Of a stretch of 64,000 nucleotides of DNA, positions 1 through 12,400 are shown in pieces. Both the position numbers and the translations under genes were made by a program. The notes beneath the pieces were generated by a model. The model saw only the letters and a program-made list of their open reading frames with translations, did no database searches and was not told the origin of the DNA. The stretch comes from Mesodorylaimus sp. YZB2_4 (lineage: Eukaryota; Nematoda; Enoplea; Dorylaimida; Dorylaimidae), in the NCBI GenBank assembly GCA_030248295.1, contig JASANH010000626.1, positions 124,001-188,000 of the forward strand, read 5' to 3'. The stretch's first letter is position 1, and each line of letters starts with the position of its first letter.

Positions 1-1074
1 GGTCTCAAAAACCCTCCGGGCAGGCCTCTTAGTCGTAGGAGCAGAGGCATCACCCCGACAGGCTTCTGCCTCGCCTGGAGGAACTCATGATACGATGTCA
101 AGGCAAGACTTATGGCCAGTCAAGGCAACCAAATGCACTGCCTTCTCCACAGGCCAAGAAGACCCACAGTATTACGTCCGTCGGCGAGTTAGCGGCTGTA
201 ATCACAAGGCAACCTTCTCTTCCAGGCCCAAGAGATGCATATCCACCCACTATATGTGGTCCTTCCAGTCACCATCGCCTGCTCGTTCGCATTCATGCTC
301 CCCGTGGCGACACCTCCAAATGCAGTGGTATTCAGTGCTGGTCTGCTGCGAGTGGTCGATATGGTACTGATGTGTGGCTGACAACCCCCCCAAAGCGACC
401 TTGCAGTACAATTTTTTAGGCCATGGCCGGCTTCATAATGAACATCATCTGCATGCTGATACTGCTAATCAACATTAACACCTACGGCTGCTGGCTATTC
501 CAATGCCATACGTTTCCCGATTGGGCCCAAAATGGAAATGTTTCGAGAGTGATCACAAAGTCCAATGCCACTTACTTCTAGGCTCTTGTAATTTCCCCTT
601 GTACTGCACTGTACAGCATATGCTTCACCACGGGCTCCACTCCAGAGCGTGGTAACCTAGTCCTCACAGGCTGCTGCTTCACCTTTCATCAGTCGGTTTT
701 TCTTACGTATGCATAACACATACTTACTGTAAGCACAAATGGGCTCTCCAGTATGTATATGGCGGTACTGTACACCATGTGCACCCCTGCACGCCAACCT
801 GATTGTTCATGTTCATTTTATTGAAAAGTAAATAAAAACCGCACATGGCAAGATCACTTCATTTTGCAAAAATGTTGGTATAAAAGCGGAAAAAACCAAC
901 GGCTCTACCGTTTCATCAGACCAATGCAACTCCTGGCAAAACGTGAGAAGTGACTAACAACTTGCAAAAAAAGCGTTCAAAATGACAGCTTAAAATCGAA
1001 TACCAACATAGCGACAAGATGCATATACGTTCGTTGTTTGTTGTGTGGACCGATGGCCACGAAGAAGGCACTTG
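1..1074. other. Downstream flank of prolyl hydroxylase gene
   Basis: No gene is recognised. Two overlapping open frames at 87-419 look unlike a protein and have no splice support. A minus-strand AATAAA (TTTATT on the plus strand at 817-822) lies about 255 bases past the stop of the minus-strand prolyl hydroxylase gene and is its most likely polyadenylation signal. A plus-strand AATAAA sits beside it at 831-836, so a gene transcribed from the left could also end here. Confidence 0.4.
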
Positions 1075-4000
1075 CTATTCGTATTCCATTGGGTCCAAAG
1101 CGCATTGTCGCCGGAATTCTTGACCCTTTTCGTGGATCCACTTGTTCGATACCCACTTCACGCCAGCCAAAACTGGGCATGCCGCGTGTCGTGTATTCAA
1201 GTCACCTTCGCCGCTCTTATACAAATTGAACCAAAATGCTGCATCATGCTAAAAACAGTCCAGCATAAAATTCTGGTGCGGAAAAAGTCCTTCAAAAACA
1301 ATTTCATCTCACACTGCGCAAAAATCATGCCCCTTGCTAGCCAATCCTGGTCGGTCCAGGGGAACGTCGCTTTTTGGCCGTTTACCCGCGGGCTAGGGGG
1401 CTTCTTAGTTGACCCTATCTGGCCATCGACCAGGGTCAATGCGGGATGCATGCCTTGCAGGGGCGCGTGTTAGTCGCAACCCCGCGATGTCGGTGGTTAC
1501 CCCATCCATGGGGCAACCATACCCGGCCCGTGCCCTGTGAGGGGACCCAGATTCGAGAGCCTCCCACCCCATAAGGCCTCTCCTTGTTTATCGGCCCCGG
1601 AGGGATGAAGGGTGAGTCGCCCACCGCCAGGTGTGCAAGGCGCAGAGAGAACTTCACCAAGTTCTCAGACGGCCAAAGTTGAACTCTCAGCCGACCGGTT
1701 TCCAGCTCTGCCAAGCAAACTGTGACATAACATACGCCTTTCACCGCTATACCATCCAGGCGGCATAGCCAGCTCTACGTGCTCCAATAAAAGGAAAACA
1801 GGACCCACTTCCAACACACACCATACCTTGGTTGGGAACAACGTCAGCTCCAAATCTGGAAACACTGTTGCACCACCAGCATCTGGTTGTGAGATCTGTA
1901 AAAAACCAGTAAAGTCAATATTGGTGCACAACCCCTTCAAACAACAGTTAACTTACATAAAATAGCACCGTAGCAATTCTATTGCCCGTATTCAAGCCCT
2001 TGAAAGCGTTCTTTTCTTCTTTCTAAACCCGAAAAGCATACATAAATTCAAGTCAAAGCTCGCATCGTTTCAAGGTTCATACTCTGGCAAAATCAAAATG
2101 GGGGTCGTAATGGCCACCCAGGCTAAAAGAAAATAAATTTTCCATTTGCTTAATATTAATACAGTCGAAACAACCGATTGCTTACCCATAGTTTGCAATC
2201 TGAAAGAAGCGAGAAGATTGAAAATGAGATAGAATGTACGAGACACTGGAACTTACCTGAAGATCTTCGGCAGTACTGATTTCCAAGTTGGTCATCAGAT
2301 CAGCTCGTTTACTAATTCGAGCAATGACTGGATGATCAATGTCTTTAAGCCAGGCACTAGAAACAGAATGCACCACATTATCCACTCACACTTCTCTCTG
2401 TATGTACCATCGTACCTTTTGCTGATTCTGTACGAAGCGGTTTCCAAATTTCCAGTTTCCGAATTCTGGACTGTGGCTCGTGCCAACTGAAAAAGAAGAA
2501 TATTCGCTGAGTGACATCCCTGAAAAGAATTTTGCCACCTTACCCTAGGAGCCGCCAACTCCTTAATAACCTCGACCTCGCTCTCGTATATGATTTGACG
2601 GAAAACAACGATCTTTGGCTTCCAATTCAAAATCTCTACTTTGAACGGAGCCAATCTCAAAAATGGTCGATCATTTTTGTAATAGCAGTAGAGTTTCGCT
2701 TTCTCAGCTTCAGTCTAGAACATCAGACAAAAATGTACTATAAAGGTCGTAATGACGGAATAGTCTTACCTTCTGTATTTCTCCTCTGCACAAGGCTTCG
2801 TACGTATCTCGTTTCTCGACTCCATCATCGGGTTTTCTCGGATTGACCACTGGCGGCAAGTCGCCATCGTCCCCCTTCTTCTTGTATCCTTGTTCCAACA
2901 AAGCGTCCTCATAATATTTGATATTGCCTTTTGCCCTCGGGTGGTTCGGCTCCATTTGATACAGGCGTTTGGTCATGGACAAGGCCCTCTTCACGTTGCC
3001 TTGTTGATACATTGCGAAGGCCAGATATTCCAAAATTTCGGGTTCGCTAGCAGTCGGCGGGTCTTCGCGATGCAACCGAGCCAACGCTTCTTCCATCCAC
3101 ATCAAGGTGTGATAATAGTCGGCTTGATTGTACGCGATACGACCCAACTCGAAGCAATCATGAGCTAAAAAAGACAAGTCACGCAAGATGCAATAACCCT
3201 TCTCACATTCTGACCTACCTTCCAATGGCGTCGTTCTTTGCAAGCCAGCAACTCGACCTTCGGCGATCTCGCTCGTTTCCAACTTGTACGTGTCCTGCAG
3301 ACGCATTAGTGCCACGGCGGCACCATTCAAGTCTTCTTGGTCGGGGAATTTCACCATCGAGCTATCACGTTGGTTCGTGATGTTTTGAAGAAAAACTAAA
3401 AAATCAAATCTAATTCGTACATTTTTATATGACGTGTGGGAGATAATTACCTTCGGCATTATTATTACGCATCATGTTCTCCACGTACGACCAATCCGAG
3501 GTCAGACGTTTGATGAGCAAATAGGCATTGACTGGATTGGCCACATAGTCCATGCCCAAACGCACAGCTTCTTGGTTCTTCTTTTGATACTCTTTGGCGA
3601 ATCTGAAACAAAAAATCTGATGCAATCCTCGAGCGATCACGTGTTGCTCGGTACTATACCAACTGTAGAGATGTCTGTATGAATGAATGCCACGCTCTAG
3701 AAAAGTCAGGCGGAATAGCAAAGCGGGTTATATGCTTCGATGAGTTTTGGATTGGTTTTTTATGATTTCTCTGCAAGATAGTGCTTTCTTAAAGATCATA
3801 ATTTGAAATGATAGACGACGCTCCCCCAGCAAAGCGAATCGTCTTTTCTTCATCAGCACAGGTATAAATTAAAGAAAACTAGTTTCCATGCTGACGCTGC
3901 CACAAGCCTCGCCGCAGAACATTCTCGCGCTATGCTCGACTGATACAATGCATGAGAAGATGTCCCCGTTTGACTCTCTTCGACACAAACACTATCTCTC

Positions 4001-4419
4001 ACAGGAAAACCAAAAGAATGTTATCAGGTTCTATTGATCGAGGCGCACCTGGTTTTCCCAAGGCTCACCTAGCAGCTGCATACCAGACAAGTCTCTCAAT
4101 TTCAATATTTACAAATCCAATACTGTATATCTAATGTTCACCTCCTAACATTTCCCGACCACCCCGTGAAAAAAACCCCTTTACTTGCATGGGCGAACTG
4201 CGTACCCAGCGTCCAGATAGCATCCCTTTCAAAACTCATGAAAGGCACTTACTCCTTCAGTCTCTCCAATCTCTTCGTCTCCATCTCGATGTACTGATCG
4301 ATCACGCTGACCACATGTTTCTCCGTGTACAACAAACTATCCATGTCCGCCATCGCTGTGAACAGTTCAGCATTGGCGCCAGCCAAGCAGACGGCAAAAA
4401 TGGCCAAGATTTTGATCAT
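1075..4419 (-). CDS. P4HA: Collagen prolyl 4-hydroxylase alpha subunit
   Basis: This ER enzyme hydroxylates Y-position prolines of collagen using Fe(II), 2-oxoglutarate and O2, normally in a complex with protein disulfide isomerase. I read 12 exons: 4419-4253, 3602-3451, 3395-3219, 3164-2770, 2714-2544, 2486-2416, 2356-2257, 2199-2186, 2122-2083, 2022-1957, 1895-1827 and 1248-1075. All phases agree and give 531 residues, the usual family length. The start is the ATG at 4419, which opens a signal peptide (MIKILAIFAVCLAGANA). The N-terminal and TPR-like peptide-binding parts span residues 20-300. The catalytic domain keeps every key residue: the iron ligands H420 and D422 (GGHYDPHFD) and H495 (TRHAACP), and the 2-oxoglutarate lysine K505 (GVKW). 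Exon 8 is only 14 bases. The last intron (1249-1826) carries a GC-rich, repeat-like stretch. Nematode relatives are DPY-18/PHY-1 and PHY-2, and the collagens in this window are plausible substrates. Confidence 0.95.
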
Positions 4420-6604
4420 GGTGCTTCTCAATCAAGACACTGTCTCGAGTCCACGACAATAGCAGCCCACCTGTTCCAGCACTAAAAGGAAACAAGCCTT
4501 GCTTTGATGACAAATTTCAAAAAACCACCGACTGTGAGCCTACTCGCGTTTCGTTCCTACTGTAGGTAATCTGGTACATACAAAGCTAACAAGCTAGTGC
4601 TGTAGAGCGGGGACGGATATCCTAGAACCTGCACTGCGGCCTCGACAGTACTTACCACACCACACTACCATAATAAGCTACACGCGCTCATGACAACTGT
4701 AGGTACCTTTTGAAGCGAGCGAGCGAGAAAAAGACGAAAACGGGAACGACACCCATGCACAAAAGTGCCTGAAGGCGAAAGGGTAGGCGAACGGAAAGAA
4801 ATTATTGAACTCGTCTATTCAATGCTCAAACTTGGTCGCAAACTGGGACTGACTGTACGACTGGGGATATATATACTTTAAAACGGTAACGTGTAAATTC
4901 GGCATCTACGTGCGTTAAGGCTGCACCAAATAACCGAAAAAGGTATGGATGCGTTACAGTCCAGTGCATCGTCCTTTCGAGCGCATCCAAAGTGGTGCGG
5001 TGTCCAAGAAAGACGATAAAGGCGATGGCACTAGTGTAACATAGATACTGACTGTCACCCACTACGCCACGCACCGTCACCTCGATTCCCATAAAAGGAC
5101 GCGTCGTTATAAAATCAACGCGCTATTTCCTTACTCTCATTACAGACAAAGCAAAAAACGAAAGAAAATTGGAGGACTCGGAGTGGAAAAACGAGCAACG
5201 AGAGGTCCAAAGCAATGGTGTGAGGGACAGAGGCGAGACGATAATGACATGTCGCGCATCCACATGAAAGCAAATCCCCTCTCCCGGGTTAGTTGAGGCC
5301 ATAATCCAAACAAGATGAGGAGGGTCTCGAGATCATAAACATTTCTGTGTTCAATCTGGGTTCCATTTGTTTTTGCTCGATAAACTGATCAATTATAAGG
5401 AGCAGGGTAACAGATAACCGAGAACAGCCGACAGCATGCACATACTCACCCCAATGACCGAGAATCTATCACATTTTTCCTGCACTGAAAAGATCCCTAT
5501 CTCACGCGCAAATGACGAGTGCTCGCTATGTGCAAAAATGACAACAAAAAATCGAACCAAAATTCGTCGCAAGGCCACTAGTTCACAAATGATCACGCCT
5601 TGGTTTCGTACGCGCGACAAGAGTTCATTCAACCATGACCTTTACAAATGGGCCGCAACAGCGCTGCACACTTTCGATAGCACTTCACAAATCGACCTCT
5701 CAGGACAAAACGACACGATTTTTTATTGTACAACTGACCCGCTTAAAAATAGATTTAGCGGCCCCTTCTGACAGCCCGTCAAAAAAATCCGCGGTGTGAA
5801 TGAACAAAATTGCCACCATTTCGGCGCCGAAAAAAAACAATTTCGGCAACGGCTGAGCTGGGGTCGACTTCGGAGCTATACTCGTACGTATTATACTCGA
5901 GCTAGGCCAGCTTCGAACAGCCGAGCGCTAAGGAGGTAGCTTTTGAAGGCGTAGCCGCCCACCCGTTTGTTTATATCTTTGACCACCTACTTCAACTGGA
6001 CATTGCTCCACTACACTAATCCACTCAGCCGAGTAAACGTAAAACTAGTCTGCGTGCATAATGCATAATCCGAAGGAAAACTCTGAACGATGACACAAAA
6101 ATAAAGAGTTCAGTCGGTTTTGAAAAGATAGGTCAAAAAAGTAGACAATACCAAGAAATGCTGCTGAAATATCAGAGAGAAAGAAAGTTTCTCAACCGCA
6201 GTTGAAATCTGTCACGCACAAGGAATAGCCTTATTACTCTAAACGATAGGAAAAATACCACAGCCAATAGGTAAATTTCGATAGTTTGAAGTCTCTGTAG
6301 AAAAGACCCTTTGACCACCTGGAACCAAACCACCAGCTCCCAAACTAATTTGCAAAATTCATCCATCACCACTCCCCAACTTCTAACAGAGACTCTGTGT
6401 GACGTAAGTTGCAGCTACTAGGTTTCGCAGAACAACTTCCTACGAGAAGAATCCAGTCGCTCCCGTCGTTGCTGCTAGCTCCAGCGAGTCAATTCTAGGG
6501 TTAGCTAGCTCTGCTGCTGCTCTTTTGTCTGCTTGCCACCTGTCCTAGCAGACAACTAATTTTGGTTTGCGCGCGGCTACAACAAAGCGCGCTAAATTTG
6601 AATT

Positions 6605-6736
6605 CCAAATAGTAACTGTGGCTGATAAAGAAAGCCCGCGCATCAAAAAGTACAGAATAACGGGGGGGGGGGGGCTTCGGTATTTTCTTGTCAGGTTTAT
6701 CAAGCGTGTGGGCTTTGTTTCAGCCATAATAGCCAA
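6605..6736. repeat. Imperfect fold-back element with G13 centre
   Basis: The left arm (6605-6660) and the reverse complement of the right arm (6675-6736) match imperfectly. Both contain TGGCTGA, then AAAGCCC, then an A-rich tract. They flank a run of 13 G at 6662-6674. The layout is that of a decayed miniature inverted-repeat element. No target-site duplication was identified. Confidence 0.55.
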
Positions 6737-7310
6737 ATGCCATCCAGCCATAATTTGTTAATATGAGTGAGCGTGGTAGGGGCATGGATCTAAGCTGACC
6801 CCCGCATTGAGCTCACCCTGAGCTCCGCAGGGCATCTTAAAACCATGAAAAAGTTGGATACTTGGGCGATACCAGCCTTATCTCACACCTCTACTATAGT
6901 CAAAGTGCAATCTAAAACAAATCAAAATGACACCGGGATGATGAGCACAGCGCTCCCTGGATTCAACCGTCCCTGAGATATTGCGGAGGAAAATGTAAAT
7001 TTTAAATTTTGTAACTAGTACTTGCGGGTATAGTTTGGAATAGATAAACAAAACCTCTAAAATTTGTAGTTTGGTTGCCTGATTTAAATATTCATCACGC
7101 AACATGTGAACGGCACTGGCACTGTACATCCTATTTGTACTGTACAGAACTTTGGCCAGCATGAGAGTCTTCGCTATGTTTTGAAAACCTAGTCTCTTCT
7201 AAGATTCTCTGGATTCTTTTTCTTTGGTTTTTCAATCCTTTTACTTCTGATCAAGCTCGTATGGACCCATCCGTTGCCGCCAGAATACCCTTGCGGCGTC
7301 CATTTTCACC

Positions 7311-8094
7311 CAGTGTCTCCATTCGGCCAGTCCCGATTCAGCCAGCGTTCCTTTACGGCCAGTCTGTAAGGTGGGGTGCTTGAATCTCTAGACATGTCTT
7401 CACTCGTGGCTTAGTCAGCAGTGGTCGAAATGCCAGCAGCAAAAGGAGCGAAAAACTTGGGTTACTGTACATTACGGTCAAATTGATCCCATCATCAAAT
7501 ACAGCGAGCAATGCCTGAATGGCCACTGTTTTTCGGGCAAGTCAATGCCCGTATATAAGGCTGATTCGAGACGAGAATAATCTGCGTGGAGTACACTTTA
7601 ATTTTGCAAACCTGTGAATCGTGCAATCGGAACCCAGATCAGGCTCTCAAAAGCGAGCGCTTCTTTTTGCATCAAGACTCAAGCATCCTGCTTTGCTTCA
7701 GACACTGATTATCGAGCTATCGAGAGGGCAGAATATGTTATTGGCGATGGGACGTTTGAGGGTTCCGAATACATACGCCAGGTCACCATTGTGATGCTTC
7801 TTACAAATGTGCTTCAAATGAGCATACTTGGATCACTTGTCATGTCTGCCCCGTCAGCGCGCTTTGGCTGCTTAGGATTGCAGTAAAGTAAGAAGAAGAA
7901 CTAAGAACTTGGTTTATTTGGTCGGAAAGCGCATTCTGTAAATTGGATGTCAAACTGAAAAAGTTATTCAAAGAATTCTTGGTAACATTTATGAAAGATA
8001 TTCTGGCTAAAAGGGGGCTGGCAGAATCGGCATTCAGCTGAATCGGAATTGGCCGAAAGGGAACTCTGGCAAACTGGGAATTTTCCTGGCCAAA
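7311..8094. mobile_element. Decayed DNA-transposon-like element with inverted ends
   Basis: A 22-base block at 7322-7343 (TTCGGCCAGTCCCGATTCAG...) recurs inverted at 8036-8057 with 19 of 22 matches. Adjoining subterminal units of the type CCAG-GTTCC-TTT-GGCCA also recur in both ends. Between them, a plus-strand frame at about 7690-7800 contains YVIGDGTFEGSEYIRQ. This resembles the first catalytic Asp region (DGTF) of MULE-type transposases. No intact transposase frame remains. The family assignment is inference. Confidence 0.4.
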
Positions 8095-8348
8095 ATAGGT
8101 CGCAATCATCTTGTGCCTTGTCTCACTTTCAACTTTTTTCCTGCGTCAAATGAGCATATCAAAGATGGGAGAGCGAGCTGAACAATTGGAACTTTAAAAA
8201 TTTGAACTCCTTATGTTATGCCACCAAGCGAAGCCATGTTTTTAATCAACAAGCCCACTAGTGAACTAAATCTAAATATTCATGTTTTGTCTAAAAATTT
8301 GAAACCGCTCACTAGCAGAGACTCTTGCCGGACAGCGGTCAAGATAAA

Positions 8349-8427
8349 GCCTCGTGGCCTAATCGGTTTGGCGTCTGCCTCTCACGCCAGGTGCAGTTAC
8401 GGGCGAGTGTTCGACTCGCGGGCCGGT
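8349..8427 (+). repeat. tRNA-like sequence (degenerate, possible SINE head)
   Basis: An A-box-like TGGCCTAATCGG and a B-box-like TGTTCGACTCG lie at tRNA spacing, with a middle region resembling a tRNA-Glu(CTC) anticodon arm (TCTGC-CTCTCAC-GC). The acceptor and anticodon stems do not pair cleanly and there is an extra base in the anticodon stem. I read it as a tRNA pseudogene or SINE head rather than a working tRNA. Confidence 0.4.
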
Positions 8428-8584
8428 AAATCATTTCGTGTAAAATGTGTCCCTCCACCCTCGAGTGCGCATAAGCGTTTGGTGATGTGGTAAAACAGGA
8501 ACATGAAGCAAGTATGAGCAAAATCGTTGGACCAGCTCATTTCAGATTTCTTCTCTGTGTTTCACTCTGGACACTTCAACACTA

Positions 8585-8690
8585 AGGCATCCTGGGTGGG
8601 GTCAGTTCCCACTTAGGGATTGAACTCGGAGGAACGTGCCCATTCGCTGAATCTGGCTAGATAACCATTGAACCTTCAAACATTGTGGCC
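8585..8690 (-). repeat. tRNA-like sequence on minus strand
   Basis: Read on the minus strand, a B-box-like GAGTTCAATCCC follows an A-box-like AATGGTTATCTAGCC at roughly tRNA spacing. There is no convincing cloverleaf. It lies about 160 bases from the plus-strand tRNA-like unit, which suggests a compound or nested SINE. Confidence 0.3.
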
Positions 8691-9456
8691 TGGATGTTAG
8701 CGCAGCATGTTACGAGTGGCAGAGGACTCGCCTGAACAGCGGATCAACTATTCTTCAGCTGGGGAAACCAGGTGCAAGGGGTCTTTGAAGTGTCCTCAGG
8801 TATGCAGACTCTGCACAGAGGTGTCATTGTCAGCACTCTGCAGTCGTAAAACGAAAGCAGCAAAGAACACCTTTTTAAAGCTTTTTGGGAACAAAACAGG
8901 CCCAGTTTGTCTCCAAATTCTGACGCATCCATTGGCTGGTTAGTCCCTCTTCCAGCGAGTTGCCAGAAATAGGAACGAGTCAGCGCATATGGCGCTCATC
9001 AATCCTCTAGCCCTTCTTACGCCTCATCGAGCAATGAGTGCACACTAGACTGCATTTCCGCTGGCCGAGGCAAGCAGCAGCCAAGTCGACCTGACTGGGC
9101 AATTAATCAAGATTCCTCTTGGATCCTTTCTGAGCAAGACTGATTCCGTGATATTCAGGCCCCCGTTGGACCAACTCTGAAGCATTCGTTTCCACTTCGG
9201 TCCACCCAATTGGAAGAGACAGCCGCGCCACTTATTCAAAACTTTCTTCCCTCCCTCCTACAACTCTTCAGACGTTTGTTGGCCGCGAGCAAGTTGTAAT
9301 GGCGTCAGGTAAGCGAAACTGGGCCTACAACCAACACCCGTCCTAAGTGCTCGGCGAGCCCGACAACTGCTTGCTCTAACGACAAGAACTTCTTGCTTTT
9401 AATTTTATTTCTGGTTCCCAAAAGTCAAGGTCAATATTCGAAATTGTTGGCATTCG

Positions 9457-12400
9457 ATGTCCCTTACGAGCAGAATGCTGATGCACCGCTTCTCCCAAGC
9501 GGGTCTCATCTTAGTGACAATAAGTGCTATTGTGTCGGGACTTCGGCTGCGTCAGAGGACTCCAACTAAGCATGGTTGCATGTTTGGGTCGACTGGCACG
9601 GATTGCGCCAACCAGTCGAGTATGGCCAGTAAGTTTGTGATGGGTTGTGAATGCGAGTTGACTCACACAGTCGATATTAGATTACACTCGTCAGCCACTC
9701 AGGACTCGTGCTCACGACAGAGCTGGCGAGCAGCTGATCGAGGATCTACTATTCACATACAACAGGAATGTACGCCCGTGCGAAAATGCCACCGATGCTA
9801 CTGCTGTCAAATTCGCTGCTTCTCTGATTCGTATTATCGATTTGAATGAAAAAACCCAACAGTTAACGACAAACCTGTGGCTCGATTTGGTAAGTGGCAC
9901 ATCATGTTCATGAATCATCGGTCTTAGTCCATAACTGTTGGGGGTGGTCTAGTTTTCGGGATTGGTCCAGCTGGTGTAACCCTCGTGCCTGGCAGGTCAT
10001 GGCGAGTGTGAGAGTAATCGATTTCTCCCCTGGCTGGGAGACGTCAACCCCTCGGGTTGATGTTTCAGCCGCCATCGTCGCAAGACTTGCCTGCTCCAGT
10101 CGGAGTTTATGTCCCACCGACTTCGGTCGGCCACCTCCCTCCAACGCCTGCCAGGCTTGGTTACAGTGGCGTCACGGACCTAGGGGCCATCCATAGTGGT
10201 GTAAGTCCCCGTCGAACCGCTGGATGCGCCCATGTTCGTCAGGGTCTAGGGTGTTTAGTACCGACACCTAGGCCTCGGCTAGCCAGACAACGTCCGCATT
10301 GCGAGGGCAGTGTAGGGTCGGCCCTGATCCGGGATATACATTGACAAAATGACAATGGAATCTCTTGAAAGCGGTAATTAAGCAAACATCAGTTGCAACT
10401 TTTTAGCAATGGAAAGATCCAAAATTAAAATGGGATCCCGCAAAATATGGAAATATTTTCAAATTGAACATCCCGGCTGACTTTATTTGGTGAGTTTCTA
10501 TATGAGGTATCGCCAGGAAGAGGGAGCGGCGAGAAGTCACTTTGAGGCAGGGAGATAACTTTTAGTCTGAATGACGTTTCCGCTAACCAAAAGTCATTTT
10601 CAGGAAACCGGATATAGTATTGTACAATAAGTAAGTATGCCATCATTCTGACCAATGCCCTCCTCAATGTCCTTGCGCCCGCATTCAGTGCTGACGGTTT
10701 CCCTGATATCACTATCAACGTGGACACCCTGGTCTACTTTGATGGAACTGTTGTCTGGTAAGTGGAATACTAAACTGGTCAAACATATTGTGCGCCTGCT
10801 GTTCAAGAACCACATTTTTTTAAGGAAACCGCCAGCTATATACCGATCTTTTTGCGAAGTGAGTTCCCATAACGCGTTGGTAGTGTTTCTTCTTTTGTTT
10901 CAGAAGGCTCTCTACTTACAGATCAATGTCAAACTATTCCCGTACGATATTCAAGACTGCAGTAAGGTATCTGCTCCTTGACTTACTTCGTTATCTTCCC
11001 TGGATTTCTCTTCGCAGAGATGAAATTCGGTGATTGGACATACGATGGCTCATATGTGGACACATTCCAAAATCCGGAAGGTAAAGAAATGGAAAAGAAC
11101 GAGTACGGATATCCGGTCTATCGTCTCGACGAGGGTATGGACCTGTCCTACTTCCAAGAGTGAGTCTCTTATGCTTATGCAACTGCTTTATGAAATTCGA
11201 AAAATTTCAGGAGTGCTGAGTGGGACTTGCTGGAGCTGTACAACGAGAAACATTACATCATTTATGGGACCTGTTGCGGGTTCTACAAATACGCAGATGT
11301 CACATTTTACATCCGTTTACGTCGCAAAGCGCTATTCTTCACTGTCTTCCTAGTCATCCCTTGCATACTGATCGCTGGACTGACCACTTTCGTCTCCCTG
11401 CTACCGTCTTGTTCCATGAAGAAGATGACCCTGGCAATCAGTATCTTGATCTCGTTGATGGTCTTCGCGACGGCCCTTGTTGACCTGGTGCCTCCGAACA
11501 GTATTGTGACACCCCTGATCATGAAATATCTGGTCTTCACTATGCTTTTGGTCACGGTTTCAATCGGAATCAACGTAGTGGCCTTGAATTTACATTATCG
11601 TAATTCCAGCACTCACACAATGTCTCCTTTTATTCAATGGTTCTTTTTAAAAAAAGCGCCAAAATTTTTATGTATGAAAATACCCGAATGGCATCAAGTC
11701 GATCCAAGGATCGTTGAAATTAAAAAGAAAATCCGCAACAGCGTGGCATATACTGATCGCCTGTGCGGATCATTCGAACGTCGACCCAGCCCGTTTTTTG
11801 CCCAGGCATTTCGAAAAGACAAAAATGGAAGGTTGACCCACTTGGCGAAGAAGAAGGGAATGCATCCTGCAGTCGTCAAGCAAATGATCACCAATGTCAA
11901 TGCCATTGCTGAATTGTTTTCATCGATGGAAGACGCCGATCAGGTCAGTCACCATGCAAAACCTTGTTTCAATGGGTGTGAGCTTTCCTATAAGCCGTGC
12001 ACTCTCCATGAGGGTGGATCCATCCCATGGGCGTGTTCTCTCTTTCCATATCACTTTGGGGATGCCTGTGAAGCCATCATTGCCATACGAGATGAACAAG
12101 ACTTTGAAAGTTGGTTGGGGGGGGGGGGGGGGAGAAGCTTGCATGGATTTCTGACTGCTCATGATTTTAGCGATCAGCACAGAGAAGCTGAGGTTCATGC
12201 AAAATGGCTGATGTGCGATGTCGCATTTTCCTGCCTGACTGTGCATGTGCATTGCTGTTTCAGATCAAAGAAGACTGGAGTTACGTGGCTTTGGTCTTGG
12301 ATCGCATGACGTTGTGGATATTCACTGTGGCGAATCTGATTGGTACTATCCTCATCGTCAACGAGGCCATGTTATCCTTCCACGGTGAACCTCTGGGAAA

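Larger units (their letters stand above)
4420..9456. other. Gene-poor region with repeats
   Basis: About 5 kb separate two divergently transcribed genes, so promoters for both should lie here, but I can define no core promoter. The stretch contains the fold-back element at 6605-6736, the transposon-like element at 7311-8094 and the tRNA-like repeats at 8349-8690. An ATG-containing leader exon for the receptor gene is possible at 9299-9308 (ATGGCGTCAG followed by gtaagc). It joins in frame to an acceptor at about 9424 and would lengthen the receptor N-terminus. Nothing else coding was recognised. Confidence 0.5.

Noticed and set aside
1249..1826. Long minus-strand frames within the last intron of the prolyl hydroxylase gene
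   Set aside because: The catalytic domain is complete without them, since the exon ending FPTK joins in phase to the exon starting HDAAFWF. They are intronic, GC-rich sequence.
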